From Microscilla marina ATCC 23134 (GTDB lineage: Bacteria; Bacteroidota; Bacteroidia; Cytophagales; Microscillaceae), in the NCBI RefSeq assembly GCF_000169175.1, contig NZ_AAWS01000016.1, forward strand, positions 62,001 through 126,000: a stretch of DNA of 64,000 bases, in the 5' to 3' direction. The position numbers and the translations under genes were made by a program. The notes below the pieces were generated by a model. It saw nothing but the letters and a program-made list of their open reading frames with translations. It searched no databases and was not told the DNA's origin. Positions 28,410 to 36,867 of the stretch are shown in pieces. The first letter of the stretch is position 1; each line of letters starts with the position of its first letter.

Positions 28410-29699
28410 TTAGATAAATATGCTTAGCCAAGGTAAGTCACCTTCAGTACATTGATGTTGCTCCAGCAAATAGTAACTTAAAAGGATTAAGCCATAACCA
28501 GCTGCTCCATTGAGCAAACCACTCATGTAATCCCAACACATTACTCTTGTATCATTTACATAATCAACACTGCAAACTTTCATCCCTAAAAATGGTTCAT
28601 TCCAACAAATATTGTTCATCGCTTGGTTTAGCCAATACTCATAAGCTTCTTTGAATTCAATATTACCAAACTTTCGGTGCAAGATATAAAAAATAAAAAA
28701 TACCCCCAGAGTACCATGGCACATTCCACAATCTATATTTTTGCCCTCCTGCCAAATATTAGAATCTTCTTTCCTGATTTTGCTTAGCGCAGAGAGTATG
28801 GTAATGGCTTGTTTTTCAATGGTATTGTCTTCCAGTAACTCGCTTGCCTTGGTCAAGGCAATACATACCCCTAAGCCCCCATTGCACCAGCTCAAGGTAT
28901 GGCGGGTAGAAGGTTCTACAGCTTGATGTACCGAAAAGTAGTTTTGTAAATTGACGTGAATATGGTTGCCTTCCTCAACAAGCATGCGATGGGTAAGAAA
29001 ATTACAGGCTTGATGGATAGTTTGTTTTATTGCAGACCGAATATTTGGGCTAATAAAGGCTTTCCCTTCTTGGCAAATGGCAGACAGTGCCCAAATATAA
29101 CTTGCCTGTCCGTGGGCAAGCCCTACTGATACTACATCTTCGTGTAGCTTTGGGCTCAGCCAGTAGGCTTCTTGTTGGTCAGTTAATATAACAGAGGCGT
29201 TTAATACTGCCTCCAAACCTTGGTTGACTGCCCGCTCAATGGCAGCCTTTGTTTCGGGGTTTGGCATAGTCCTATGAGCTCTTCCTAGTATCAGTAATTT
29301 GCCTATGAGCCCATGTAATAAGTCATAATTATGGTGTTTGAGGTCATTTTTGGTAGACTCAACAATCACTTTTGACAGTTGTTCAATGTACTCATCCAGT
29401 TCGTCATACACGCCTTGTTTTTTCAACACCAACAATAACCATAAAACCCCTGCATACCCAGAAAGTGCCGCATTTTGCTCTAGTTTGTCTAGGTTGTTTA
29501 AACTGTATGATACTTGTTCAGTCATTTGTTCAAGTATCTCTTTTTTTTTAAATGCGTGGTTCTCATAGCGGCAGAATAGTTCAAAGAATAGAGTTAAACC
29601 AGGCACTCCTCCGTAAATGTTTACTCTTTCTTTATTAATATCTAACAAATCATTCCAATTGATGTCTGAATATATTTTTTTTACCGCTTTTAAGACCAT
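28410..29699 (-). CDS. lanC: Lanthionine synthetase C (cyclase)
   Basis: This 429-aa enzyme adds Cys thiols to dehydrated residues, forming the (methyl)lanthionine rings. It is an alpha/alpha toroid with repeated G-G motifs (YGGVPGL, LSGYAGVLW, LLHGLIG, AHGQASYIWAL, CNGGLGV, CHGTLGV, LNGAAGYG). The zinc ligands are Cys272, Cys327 and His328, and His196 in GLAHGQ fits the catalytic His of NisC. The frame is open 41 codons further upstream, but that part crosses the terminator behind the precursor gene, so the ATG at 29699 (MVLKAVKK) is chosen. It directly follows the precursor gene. Confidence 0.93.
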   Translation of the reverse strand: MVLKAVKKIYSDINWNDLLDINKERVNIYGGVPGLTLFFELFCRYENHAFKKKEILEQMTEQVSYSLNNLDKLEQNAALSGYAGVLWLLLVLKKQGVYDELDEYIEQLSKVIVESTKNDLKHHNYDLLHGLIGKLLILGRAHRTMPNPETKAAIERAVNQGLEAVLNASVILTDQQEAYWLSPKLHEDVVSVGLAHGQASYIWALSAICQEGKAFISPNIRSAIKQTIHQACNFLTHRMLVEEGNHIHVNLQNYFSVHQAVEPSTRHTLSWCNGGLGVCIALTKASELLEDNTIEKQAITILSALSKIRKEDSNIWQEGKNIDCGMCHGTLGVFFIFYILHRKFGNIEFKEAYEYWLNQAMNNICWNEPFLGMKVCSVDYVNDTRVMCWDYMSGLLNGAAGYGLILLSYYLLEQHQCTEGDLPWLSIFI

Positions 29700-29730
29700 T
29701 GATGTTTTTTTATTATAATGATAAATAAAA

Positions 29731-29756
29731 AAGTCAAAGCTTTTACACTTTGACTT
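29731..29756 (-). terminator. Terminator-like hairpin between the precursor gene and lanC
   Basis: A 9-bp perfect stem (AAGTCAAAG / CTTTGACTT) with an 8-nt loop is followed on the minus strand by TTTTTTATT. Leaky terminators after lanthipeptide precursor genes are known to give more precursor than enzyme mRNA, and this one has exactly that position. Confidence 0.75.
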
Positions 29757-29764
29757 TACTTGCC

Positions 29765-29941
29765 TTATTGTGCTTGCGAAGGAACGTCTGTTTCTTTTGC
29801 ATTGGGTTGGCAACCTTCGCAAGCTGCACAGTTTGTTGCTATTGATTCTCCACCTCTGATAACGTTCATTTCATTCTCAGATAAAGTCAAATTCTTATTC
29901 CAATTAGACTTAATGGTTAGTTTGTTTTTCTTATTATCCAT
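29765..29941 (-). CDS. lanA: Class I lanthipeptide precursor peptide
   Basis: This is a 58-aa peptide. Residues 1-31 are the leader: basic (MDNKKNKLTIK), then the LTLSENEMNVIRGG segment typical of Bacteroidota double-Gly leaders. The 27-residue core has three Cys (38, 41, 44; pattern C-AA-C-EG-C), Ser33 and Thr36 before them, and Thr51 and Ser55 after. The ATG at 29941 fits the usual leader start; the 24 extra upstream codons do not. The double-Gly site predicts a C39-peptidase ABC transporter, but none is in the window. It lies just upstream of lanC. Only two dehydratable residues precede the three Cys, so at least one ring must close backwards or one Cys stays free. Confidence 0.85.
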   Translation of the reverse strand: MDNKKNKLTIKSNWNKNLTLSENEMNVIRGGESIATNCAACEGCQPNAKETDVPSQAQ

Positions 29942-30074
29942 AATACTAAAATTTAAAAAATATGATTTATTGTAGTTGAATGTGTAACAACTATACTGCC
30001 TGATGAGCAGCACTTGTCTTTGTTATTGATGATGCAATATTACGCCTCGATGCAAGCTAAAGCCAAATACTACA

Positions 30075-30091
30075 CGTTAAAAAGCGTTAAA
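30075..30091. promoter_or_regulatory. CGTTAAA direct repeat upstream of the precursor gene
   Basis: Two CGTTAAA heptamers begin at 30075 and 30085, exactly 10 bp apart, ending 150 bp from the precursor start. Each extends to ACGTTAAA or GCGTTAAA, resembling the half-site of LytTR-type regulators, which bind direct repeats. The same pattern occurs at 38293 and 38493. The rest of 29942-30247 is AT-rich and holds the promoter. Confidence 0.5.
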
Positions 30092-30247
30092 GGCTACTTT
30101 AAAAGGCTTATAATTATATATTATATTTATATTTTACTATTGCGTTTTGTGTTTTTATAAAAACAAACAAGTGAAACTACAGTTCTTTTTTGGATCACCT
30201 GCTTTGCTTTCGGAGGTTTTTTTGTATTATTTGAATGTTTGCTTCTT

Positions 30248-30430
30248 AGTCATGCTGAACGCAGGTGAAGAACCGAGCTTGCGAGTCCTTAGATACCGAT
30301 GTCTATCGGTGCTCAACGTAGCTAATCTGGCTTTAGCTTCACACCAGTTCCCTCACGTGTTCGGGAAGACTTGAGTACTAGTCACACTGAACGCAGGTAA
30401 AGCATTTGGCACTTGTTCGGGAGGTGCTTT
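30248..30430. repeat. Dispersed intergenic repeat, copy 1
   Basis: The repeat starts GTCATGCTGAACGCAGGTGAAG and contains CCGATGTCTATCGG, CACCAGTTCCCTCACGTGTTCGGGA and a second shorter start (TCACACTGAACGCAGGT). It is shared with 33321-33565 and, in a short form, 32948-32975. Only intergenic copies were seen. Such repeats are common in genomes of this group; no function is evident. Confidence 0.7.
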
Positions 30431-30436
30431 TGCCCC

Positions 30437-30952
30437 TCAATCAGGGTCATGATAAATATTGGTATTTACCTCTACCCGTTGCGCCTTGCGTGCCCTTGGG
30501 CTCACCTTAAGCTTATCGCCCAGTGCTGCCTTTAGTGCTTTGAGCAATACCGCATATTGTGCCTCGCTCAGTTGCACCAGGTAGGGCACCGTTTCATCAG
30601 GTAGGTATAGGGTAAGGGTAGGCAACTCCCGCCCTCGTTGGGTAAGCCTTGCCTCGTTGATGTGGTGCCAGTAAAACAACTCATAGTCTATGCTGATGCC
30701 TTCAGAACGTAGCACAAACCGATGACTTGTGCGCCCCGAATGCCAAACCGCAAAAATAGCGCATACCACCCCCAGGGCAAGTATCCACCAGGCATCATAT
30801 TGCCAACCATCCAGGTTATCGGTGTACAAACTCAGCAGCCAAAGTGCACCGGGTACCAGAGACAAACCCAGTAACATCCAAATGATTTGTTTCCAGATAT
30901 TGTATTTGAGTACAGTTTCTTGTTCCATAGTAGAAGCATTTATTTTATTCAA
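30437..30952 (-). CDS. Small membrane protein with two helices and a PH-like tail
   Basis: This is a 171-aa protein. Two membrane segments lie at about 25-45 (IIWMLLGLSLVPGALWLLSLY) and 55-70 (AWWILALGVVCAIFAVW), followed by a beta-rich soluble part (75-150) with a PH-like look (HRFVLRSEGISIDYELFYW). The ATG giving MEQETV (30928) is an equally good start. No specific family was recognised. It lies between the second serine hydrolase and the lanthipeptide precursor on the same strand. An immunity role would fit a small membrane protein in this place but is only a guess. Confidence 0.6.
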   Translation of the reverse strand: MNKINASTMEQETVLKYNIWKQIIWMLLGLSLVPGALWLLSLYTDNLDGWQYDAWWILALGVVCAIFAVWHSGRTSHRFVLRSEGISIDYELFYWHHINEARLTQRGRELPTLTLYLPDETVPYLVQLSEAQYAVLLKALKAALGDKLKVSPRARKAQRVEVNTNIYHDPD

Positions 30953-31004
30953 CTAGTCGGGTTCTTTAACAACAAAGTCAAAGAACCTTGACTAGTATTT
31001 AAAG

Positions 31005-32858
31005 TTATTTATAGCGCTTTGCTATTTTACTCCAGCTGACTTCACCTGAGTCTATTTTGATGTTTCTGAGTAAATACCTGAGCTGATTATACAGTACAGA
31101 GAAGGTAACTCTTTCGGGTGTTTCCTTTTGTCCACTGGTATTTATCATCAGTATAATGCCATAAGGAACCTTGGTTTCTTTTCTAAAAATAAAATTAGAT
31201 AAAAAACCATGAACACCCCCACTATGCCCCATCACTTCGAATTGGTTTTTTGTACCCTCGTTTGCCAATATATTGAAAAAGCCATTTACAAAATAAAAAC
31301 CGTATTGGGTGGTTTTATAAGTTTGGGTATACTGAGTACTGTCTTGTAAGTTGAGGTCAAAATAATGTTTTTCCAGAACAGTCCTTGGCAATACTTTTTC
31401 GTAGCGTTTGAGATACTTTGTTCTTTTTCTAAACTTCAAAAAGTCCATAAACTTAAGCATGTCTGCTACCTTGGCTTTCAGCCCTCCATTGGCTTCTCTG
31501 ATCCCTGCACTTTCATCTGGTCTTCCCGTAGATACTTTTCCACCTTTCTTATGACGATATGAGGTGCCAAACAGGTTTTGCAGTTTTTTGGGTGTTTTGT
31601 CATAGTGAGCGGTGCTCATACCCAATGGTTTCAAAATATGTTGCTTGATGTAGGCGGTATATTTTTGACCTGTTGCTCGCTCTATGACCATGCCCAACAG
31701 CGAATAAGCCCCATTGTTGTATTGGTACTTGCTCCCTGGTCTAAACTTCTGCGAGGCATATTTCAAAAATGGCTTGATTTCTTTCGAATTTGCCACTCGG
31801 TTTTCAAACTCAGGAAACTTGTCTGCAATGGCATTGTACACTGGCTTGCGGTCATAACCGCTGTTATGGTTGAGCAAGTGGTGTATTTTAATGGCTTGCA
31901 TGCCGCCCAAACTGTCTACTCCTTTGCCCAACTCAGGTAAATATTTGGTAATGGGGTCGGTCAGCTTGATTTTACCCTTTTCTACCAATTGTAAAATGGC
32001 AATGGAAGTAAACATCTTAGAAATGCTCCCCCAGGCGTGTACCACATTGGCAGACATGGGTAGTTTTTTCTCGCGGTCTGCCATCCCATTACTTGCCTCC
32101 CGAATAATTTCACCTTGGTGCACCAGTGCCGCATAAAAGCCAAAATGGGGTACTTTTTGTTTAATCGTATCTACCACTTTTTCAAACTTTTGCCACTCTT
32201 TGAGTACATTGGCTTTGTTCATTTCAAAATAAATACTGGGTTTTCTTTCTTTGGGAGGGTAAGCCCGCGTAGCTACTTTTGCTAAAGGTTTGTCGTCTAC
32301 GTATAGCCTCAGGTTGTCTATCCACATTTGCCCTTGTTGGCTGGTGAGCAACCCACCCACATGTATTTTAAGGGCATACTTAGAGAGGGGCAAGTTTACC
32401 TTATACTCTTGCCAGTCGTGGGTACCGTTAATTTTTCGTTTTCGCATATTATCAAAAGCCAAAGAAGGTTCACCTTCTTCACCATCTATGCGCATCCAAA
32501 GCCCGGCATGACCATCTTTGCCCACGTTTTTTAGCTTCATATAGCCTCGTAGTTCTATGGTTTTGCCCTGGTATTTGGCTGGTATCACATAGGCACAAGC
32601 ACCAAAGCTTTTGTTAGCAGCATTAGCATCAGGTAAAATAGTCAAAGCATATTTACCCGTTTTTACGGTTTGCGCATCTGGTTTTACAATATAACCCTTG
32701 GCTCCTCCATAACTAAAAGTCATGTCCCACCCTTCAGGCTGTTTGGTTTGGGCGTTGAGTTGCTCCATATCCAAATTATAGTTTTGCTTCGTTTGAGCAC
32801 GTGTTGTACCCGCCCACAACATAAGGGCAAGGCTGCATAAAAATAGTCTATTAATCAT
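31005..32858 (-). CDS. Secreted serine hydrolase with N-terminal carbohydrate-binding-like domain
   Basis: This is a 617-aa exported protein with a signal peptide (1-21, ending TTRAQ). Residues 25-190 form a beta-sandwich resembling carbohydrate-binding or galactose-binding modules (YGGAKGYIV, ALTILPDANA, MWIDNLRLYVDD). Residues 215-600 are a beta-lactamase-fold hydrolase with S278-I-S-K281, YNN in YQYNNGAYS (near 383) and HSGG near 553. The catalytic part is clearly related to the 27033-28355 product (shared KGVDSLGGMQA and LLNH segments), indicating duplication within the locus. The substrate is unknown. Confidence 0.82.
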   Translation of the reverse strand: MINRLFLCSLALMLWAGTTRAQTKQNYNLDMEQLNAQTKQPEGWDMTFSYGGAKGYIVKPDAQTVKTGKYALTILPDANAANKSFGACAYVIPAKYQGKTIELRGYMKLKNVGKDGHAGLWMRIDGEEGEPSLAFDNMRKRKINGTHDWQEYKVNLPLSKYALKIHVGGLLTSQQGQMWIDNLRLYVDDKPLAKVATRAYPPKERKPSIYFEMNKANVLKEWQKFEKVVDTIKQKVPHFGFYAALVHQGEIIREASNGMADREKKLPMSANVVHAWGSISKMFTSIAILQLVEKGKIKLTDPITKYLPELGKGVDSLGGMQAIKIHHLLNHNSGYDRKPVYNAIADKFPEFENRVANSKEIKPFLKYASQKFRPGSKYQYNNGAYSLLGMVIERATGQKYTAYIKQHILKPLGMSTAHYDKTPKKLQNLFGTSYRHKKGGKVSTGRPDESAGIREANGGLKAKVADMLKFMDFLKFRKRTKYLKRYEKVLPRTVLEKHYFDLNLQDSTQYTQTYKTTQYGFYFVNGFFNILANEGTKNQFEVMGHSGGVHGFLSNFIFRKETKVPYGIILMINTSGQKETPERVTFSVLYNQLRYLLRNIKIDSGEVSWSKIAKRYK

Positions 32859-32947
32859 TGTATTGAATTATTATAAAAATTGCTTGGTAAAGTTTATATT
32901 TTATCTGCCTCACTTGTTTGGCATGACTAGTGGCCGCTACCCTGTGT

Positions 32948-32975
32948 CATGTTGAGCCTCAGTGAAACATCTGGT
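32948..32975. repeat. Dispersed repeat, short copy
   Basis: GTCATGTTGAGCCTCAGTGAAACATCTGG is a diverged copy of the first 28 bp of the repeats at 30248 and 33321. Confidence 0.5.
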
Positions 32976-33009
32976 AGAGAACGACTTATTTTATCAAAAC
33001 CCTCGCTTT

Positions 33010-33303
33010 TTAAATCTCATCGTTCAAAAATATCCATTGTGGATTTTCCGCATCGATAAGGGCTTCTTTTTTCTCTCGCCTCCAACCTTTCAGTTCTTTT
33101 TCTCTATCTATGGCATCCTGTGGTGTATCAAAACGTTCCCAATAGATTAGGTGATAGCAAAAATACCTTCCCGTAAAAGTTTTAGGGTTCCCCGCCTGAC
33201 TAGCGTGTTCCTCCAAACGCCTTACAAGATCATTGGTTACCCCAATATACAAGGTGGTTCGCTTGGGGTTGGTAGTGATATAAACAAAGTAATTGCTGTT
33301 CAT
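33010..33303 (-). CDS. GIY-YIG domain nuclease-like protein
   Basis: This is a 97-aa single-domain protein of the UvrC/GIY-YIG fold. FVYITTN (7-13) and TTLYIGVTNDLVRRLEEH (16-33) form the GIY-YIG equivalent with the conserved Arg, and REKELKGWRREKKEALI near 69-85 carries the Glu-bearing helix. Length and pattern fit the YhbQ-like group common in Bacteroidota, whose role is unclear. It is flanked by dispersed repeats on both sides and is not obviously part of the lanthipeptide operon. Confidence 0.88.
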   Translation of the reverse strand: MNSNYFVYITTNPKRTTLYIGVTNDLVRRLEEHASQAGNPKTFTGRYFCYHLIYWERFDTPQDAIDREKELKGWRREKKEALIDAENPQWIFLNDEI

Positions 33304-33320
33304 TTTTTTATGTTTTTTTT

Positions 33321-33565
33321 AGTCATGCTGAACGCACGTGAAGCATCTGGCGTTGATCCCCTTGCATTGGCTCTAATAACAGTGCTTGACACTCACTTTA
33401 TACCAGTTCCCTCACGTGTTCGGGAAGACCTGTACACTCGTCATACTGAACACAGGTGAAGAACCGAACTTGCGAGTCCTTAGATGCCGATGTATATCGG
33501 TGCTCAGCGTAGCTAATCTGGCATTGATTTTATACCAGTTCCCTCACTTGTTCGGGAGGACTTTA
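33321..33565. repeat. Dispersed intergenic repeat, two tandem copies
   Basis: Two units, starting GTCATGCTGAACGCACGTGAAG (33322) and GTCATACTGAACACAGGTGAAG (33439), both end with a form of CCAGTTCCCTCAC(G/T)TGTTCGGGA. They match 30248-30430. The second unit keeps the CGATGTATATCGG palindrome. Confidence 0.7.
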
Positions 33566-33575
33566 GTTGAAGTTG

Positions 33576-34940
33576 CTACCCCTGTAATTCCCGCAAAAAC
33601 AAACGATGCGCCTTGCCATCAAAATAACCCCGCTCGGCACTGAACCAATGTAAGTAGGTGCGCATATCTTCGGCACTGATGTAGCGGTCACGTTTGGCGG
33701 TGGTCTGCATCACGCAATACTGGTAAAACTTCTCAATCCAGGCGGCGCTCACTGGAGCAGCTTCGGCAAGTTCGCGCCAATTGCCTGCGCCAATGCGCGG
33801 GTCAAGCTCCAGCGTGTTTGCCTGCCCAAAAAAGTGTTGCCACAAACGGCGGCGGGTACCTTCATCGGGTTTGCTAAAAGTCACGAGCGAATCAAATCTT
33901 CGTTCAAAAGCCGCATCAATCGCTCCTTTGTGGTTGGTCGCCAAAAAAATCATCCCCTGGTACTCTTCGAGTTTGTAGAGCAAATACGCCACCTCCTGGT
34001 TGGCGTAGCGTTCGTTGCTGCTGCCTGTACCGCTGCTGCGTTTGCCAAAGAGGGCGTCGCCTTCGTCAAAAAACAAAATCCAGTCGTGTTGTTCAGCAAG
34101 GTCAAACACCTGACGCAGGCGCTTACTGGTTTCTCCTACATACTTGTCTACAATGCTCGACACATCTATGCGGTACAAGGGTTTGCCTGCGGCTTGCCCC
34201 AGCAGGGCGGCGGTCAGGGTTTTACCCGTGCCCGAAGGTCCCGCCATCAGCAAACGATAGCCTTTAGCTCCTACCACACCCGGTTGTTGGCGCACTTCGT
34301 CGTAGTGGCGCACCCATTTGCGGGCTTGATTGAGCAAAATCCCCGTTTTTTCGTCCATCACCAGGTCGTTCCAGGTTCTGGTGGTGGTGAGTAAGGTAGC
34401 CGGAAACTCCGCCCCGTATTGGGGCTGCCAGGTTTCTTGGGTCAGTAGTTGGCATTGGTAACGAGGGCTAAGCTGTAGCACGGTGTCTATAGCGGGAACA
34501 GCACGAGTAGCGGGCAAGGCAAGCACTCCCAAACGACGCAGGGTGGTCTGAGGCAAAAACAATTGCCAAACAGGAGATTGATCACTAGCCGTTTGCCCGC
34601 CCAACAAAAAGAGCACTGTGCCTATAGTAGCCTGTAGGTATTTAGTGTGGGGAATTTGCCTCAAGCCCAAGCTACTGATGGCGGGTTTCTCGAACCCTGT
34701 TTCTATAGCCGTATCTAACAATATATCCCATATTTCGGGGGCGCTGGCATTGGCTAAAGCTATAGCAATGACAAGGCGTTCGTCGGGGCTAAAAGGCAAT
34801 AGCCATTCATCTTCAGGCTCTAGCAACATAGGGCACTGGGGCAACGCTTGAGGCTTGGCAGCTTGTTGACAACGCTCCATCATGTAGCTAATGAGCCATT
34901 GTAGGTCTGGGGGATATGTTTTGATGTCGATTAAGTGCAT
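33576..34940 (-). CDS. AAA ATPase of the contractile-injection-system type
   Basis: This is a 454-aa protein. Residues 1-195 form an N-terminal helical domain without a known name. Residues 225-445 are an AAA domain with Walker A GPSGTGKT (234-241), Walker B WILFFDEGDALF (287-298) and arginine-finger region AFERRFDS. This layout is that of the ATPase found in extracellular contractile injection loci (Afp15/Pvc15), thought to act in particle assembly. A DUF4255 gene, another marker of those loci, lies 4 kb away, but sheath, tube and baseplate genes are absent. A chaperone ATPase of other function is possible. Confidence 0.75.
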   Translation of the reverse strand: MHLIDIKTYPPDLQWLISYMMERCQQAAKPQALPQCPMLLEPEDEWLLPFSPDERLVIAIALANASAPEIWDILLDTAIETGFEKPAISSLGLRQIPHTKYLQATIGTVLFLLGGQTASDQSPVWQLFLPQTTLRRLGVLALPATRAVPAIDTVLQLSPRYQCQLLTQETWQPQYGAEFPATLLTTTRTWNDLVMDEKTGILLNQARKWVRHYDEVRQQPGVVGAKGYRLLMAGPSGTGKTLTAALLGQAAGKPLYRIDVSSIVDKYVGETSKRLRQVFDLAEQHDWILFFDEGDALFGKRSSGTGSSNERYANQEVAYLLYKLEEYQGMIFLATNHKGAIDAAFERRFDSLVTFSKPDEGTRRRLWQHFFGQANTLELDPRIGAGNWRELAEAAPVSAAWIEKFYQYCVMQTTAKRDRYISAEDMRTYLHWFSAERGYFDGKAHRLFLRELQG

Positions 34941-34962
34941 GTTTGGGTTAATTTTACGTTCT

Positions 34963-36216
34963 TTAGTCTTTGTATTTATTTACCTCAATTTTTGCCTTTA
35001 TATAGCCATTATCAGCAGCTTTCTTCATCCAATGCTTTTCTAGTTTAGGGTTAACTTCGGTTCCTTTACCTTCACGGTAATACAACGCTAGTTGATATTG
35101 AGCCATTGAATTACCTTGTTTTGCTGCTTTACTACACCAGATAAAAGCCTGGTCATAGTTTTTAAAATCTACGGCATAAGTATACACTAATAGCATCTGA
35201 GCATTAATCACCCCTTGTTTGGCACTTTTTTTAAAATAGTACAGGGCTTGTTTTTTATCTATTGGCATGCCATTACCTTCATAATACATCATACCTAAGT
35301 TGAACTGGGCAAAACGATTCCGAGCTTCTGCTTTTTTATACCATTGAAATGCTTTTTCATAACTTTTGCTAGTACCTTCCCCTAATGAATACATTGTTCC
35401 TAATGTCGTTTGTGCCACTGCATGTCCTTGTAAAGCACTTTTTTCAAACCAAGGCAGCGCCCTTTCATATGCATAAGCACATCTGTATAATTCAGCGAGT
35501 TTATATTGCATTTCGGGGTTCCCATTTACAGCTTTTTGCCTAAAAACTGTCCAAACATTTTTAGGTATATCTTCCCAACTGTCCAAAAGTGCATAAGCAG
35601 GAGATTTAACCGACTTAAGGCTTTTTATATACAAGTCAAAAGCCTTGTTCAAATCTTGGGTGACACCTTGCCCTTGTTCATAAAGGGTAGCTAAATAAAA
35701 CTGGCTTTGCGTTTTTCCTTCTTTCGCCTTTTGTTTATGCCATTGCAAAGTTTTTAGTGTATCACCTTTTGCTAACCAGACTTTCCATTTTAGTTGTCCG
35801 TTTTTTAAGCTTTTATCAAACCAGTATTGAGCTTGTTTTTTGTGTTGTGTTACACCTAACCCACGATAATACATTAGCCCAAGGTAATACTGTCCGTTAA
35901 AGTCATCACTATAGGCAGCCTGTCTAAACCAATACAAAGCTTTTTTGTATTTGTGTTGCTCATAATGCCACAAACCCAATCCCACCATTGACTTATGAAA
36001 ACCTTGTTTGCTACTTTGCCTATACCAGTACCGCGCTTTTTTCAAGTTCTGTTTTACTTTATCTCCTCGTTTGTAAGCTTTGGCAAGATAATATTGATCA
36101 CTAGCATCTCCTGTTTGAGCTCCTTTCTCAAAGCGAGAGTTTTGCCCTATAGCTGGAGTGTTAAAAAAAACTGAGAAGAAAATTATTGACATATATAAAA
36201 TTGCTGCTTTGTTCAT
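34963..36216 (-). CDS. Secreted Sel1-like repeat protein
   Basis: This is a 417-aa protein with a signal peptide (1-25, ending AIGQN). From about 30 to 410 there are ten or more Sel1 repeats of 36 residues with the pattern A-x-x-x-L-G-x-M-Y-x-x-G-x-G-V...A-x-x-W-F/Y-x-K-A-A, which form a superhelix for protein-protein contacts. One non-repeat insertion is seen around 180-240. It ends 22 nt before the AAA ATPase and starts 6 nt after the lipoprotein, so the 38217-33576 genes are probably one operon. It may be a scaffold in the periplasm. Confidence 0.85.
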   Translation of the reverse strand: MNKAAILYMSIIFFSVFFNTPAIGQNSRFEKGAQTGDASDQYYLAKAYKRGDKVKQNLKKARYWYRQSSKQGFHKSMVGLGLWHYEQHKYKKALYWFRQAAYSDDFNGQYYLGLMYYRGLGVTQHKKQAQYWFDKSLKNGQLKWKVWLAKGDTLKTLQWHKQKAKEGKTQSQFYLATLYEQGQGVTQDLNKAFDLYIKSLKSVKSPAYALLDSWEDIPKNVWTVFRQKAVNGNPEMQYKLAELYRCAYAYERALPWFEKSALQGHAVAQTTLGTMYSLGEGTSKSYEKAFQWYKKAEARNRFAQFNLGMMYYEGNGMPIDKKQALYYFKKSAKQGVINAQMLLVYTYAVDFKNYDQAFIWCSKAAKQGNSMAQYQLALYYREGKGTEVNPKLEKHWMKKAADNGYIKAKIEVNKYKD

Positions 36217-36222
36217 TTTATG

Positions 36223-36855
36223 CTAATTGTCTTTTGATATTCGTTCAAATATATCTGAGGCTTCTTTTAAGACGGCAAACTCTATAGCATAAAGTATAAG
36301 TACCGCTTCATGTCGTGAGGCATTTTTGAAATAAAACTCCCCAAAACTCGGTGCATTTTTATGCTGAATAGGAGGAATTAGTTGGAGGTAACGTTCTGCC
36401 CAAGGAATAGTATCTTTTAAATACTTGAGGTGTCTTTTCTTAAGTTGTTTTGTATAATTATTCAATGCTTTAGCCAAGCCTTGAGCAGAGTAATAATTAT
36501 GCTTGCTGCTCAAAAATTGTTTTACTGTATATATTCCCTCATCAGTGCTATATGGTAAAAATTTTACAGTTCGTTTGGTGATCTCTCCGGTGACATCCAT
36601 TGTCTCTTTTTTTAAATACTCAGCCAACATTATTTTATGTAACCCAGCCTTGGTATTTCCTTGCTCTTTTACCTTGATCTTTAAATTCATTAAGTCTTGA
36701 TCTGCTTTTTGCTTGGCTAAAATCATTGGATAAATCATAGCTTGGTGAATTTGTTCATACTTGAGGTTTTTGAAATGTCTCCACGTTGCTTTTTTGTGGG
36801 TGTTACATGCTACACAGAATACAGGTATTAGATATAATAAATAAGCTTTCTTCAT
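36223..36855 (-). CDS. Predicted lipoprotein, 210 aa
   Basis: This protein has a signal sequence with lipobox (IPVFCVAC, Cys near 17), so it is anchored in a membrane facing the periplasm or surface. The mature part is helical and basic with no named domain. It starts 12 nt after the candidate cargo gene and ends 6 nt before the Sel1 gene, so the three are cotranscribed. An immunity or accessory role towards the upstream protein is possible but not supported by sequence. Confidence 0.65.
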   Translation of the reverse strand: MKKAYLLYLIPVFCVACNTHKKATWRHFKNLKYEQIHQAMIYPMILAKQKADQDLMNLKIKVKEQGNTKAGLHKIMLAEYLKKETMDVTGEITKRTVKFLPYSTDEGIYTVKQFLSSKHNYYSAQGLAKALNNYTKQLKKRHLKYLKDTIPWAERYLQLIPPIQHKNAPSFGEFYFKNASRHEAVLILYAIEFAVLKEASDIFERISKDN

Positions 36856-36867
36856 TTTGTTAAATAT

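Noticed and set aside
29942-30013. Longer start for the lanthipeptide precursor (24 extra codons)
   Set aside because: The extra part (MLLIRQYSCYTF...) is hydrophobic and unlike leaders; the ATG at 29941 gives a standard basic leader.
30248-33565. Dispersed GTCATGCTGAACGCAGGTGAAG repeats as a mobile element or small RNA
   Set aside because: No terminal inverted repeats or conserved hairpin with terminator across the copies; they look like ordinary intergenic repeats of such genomes.
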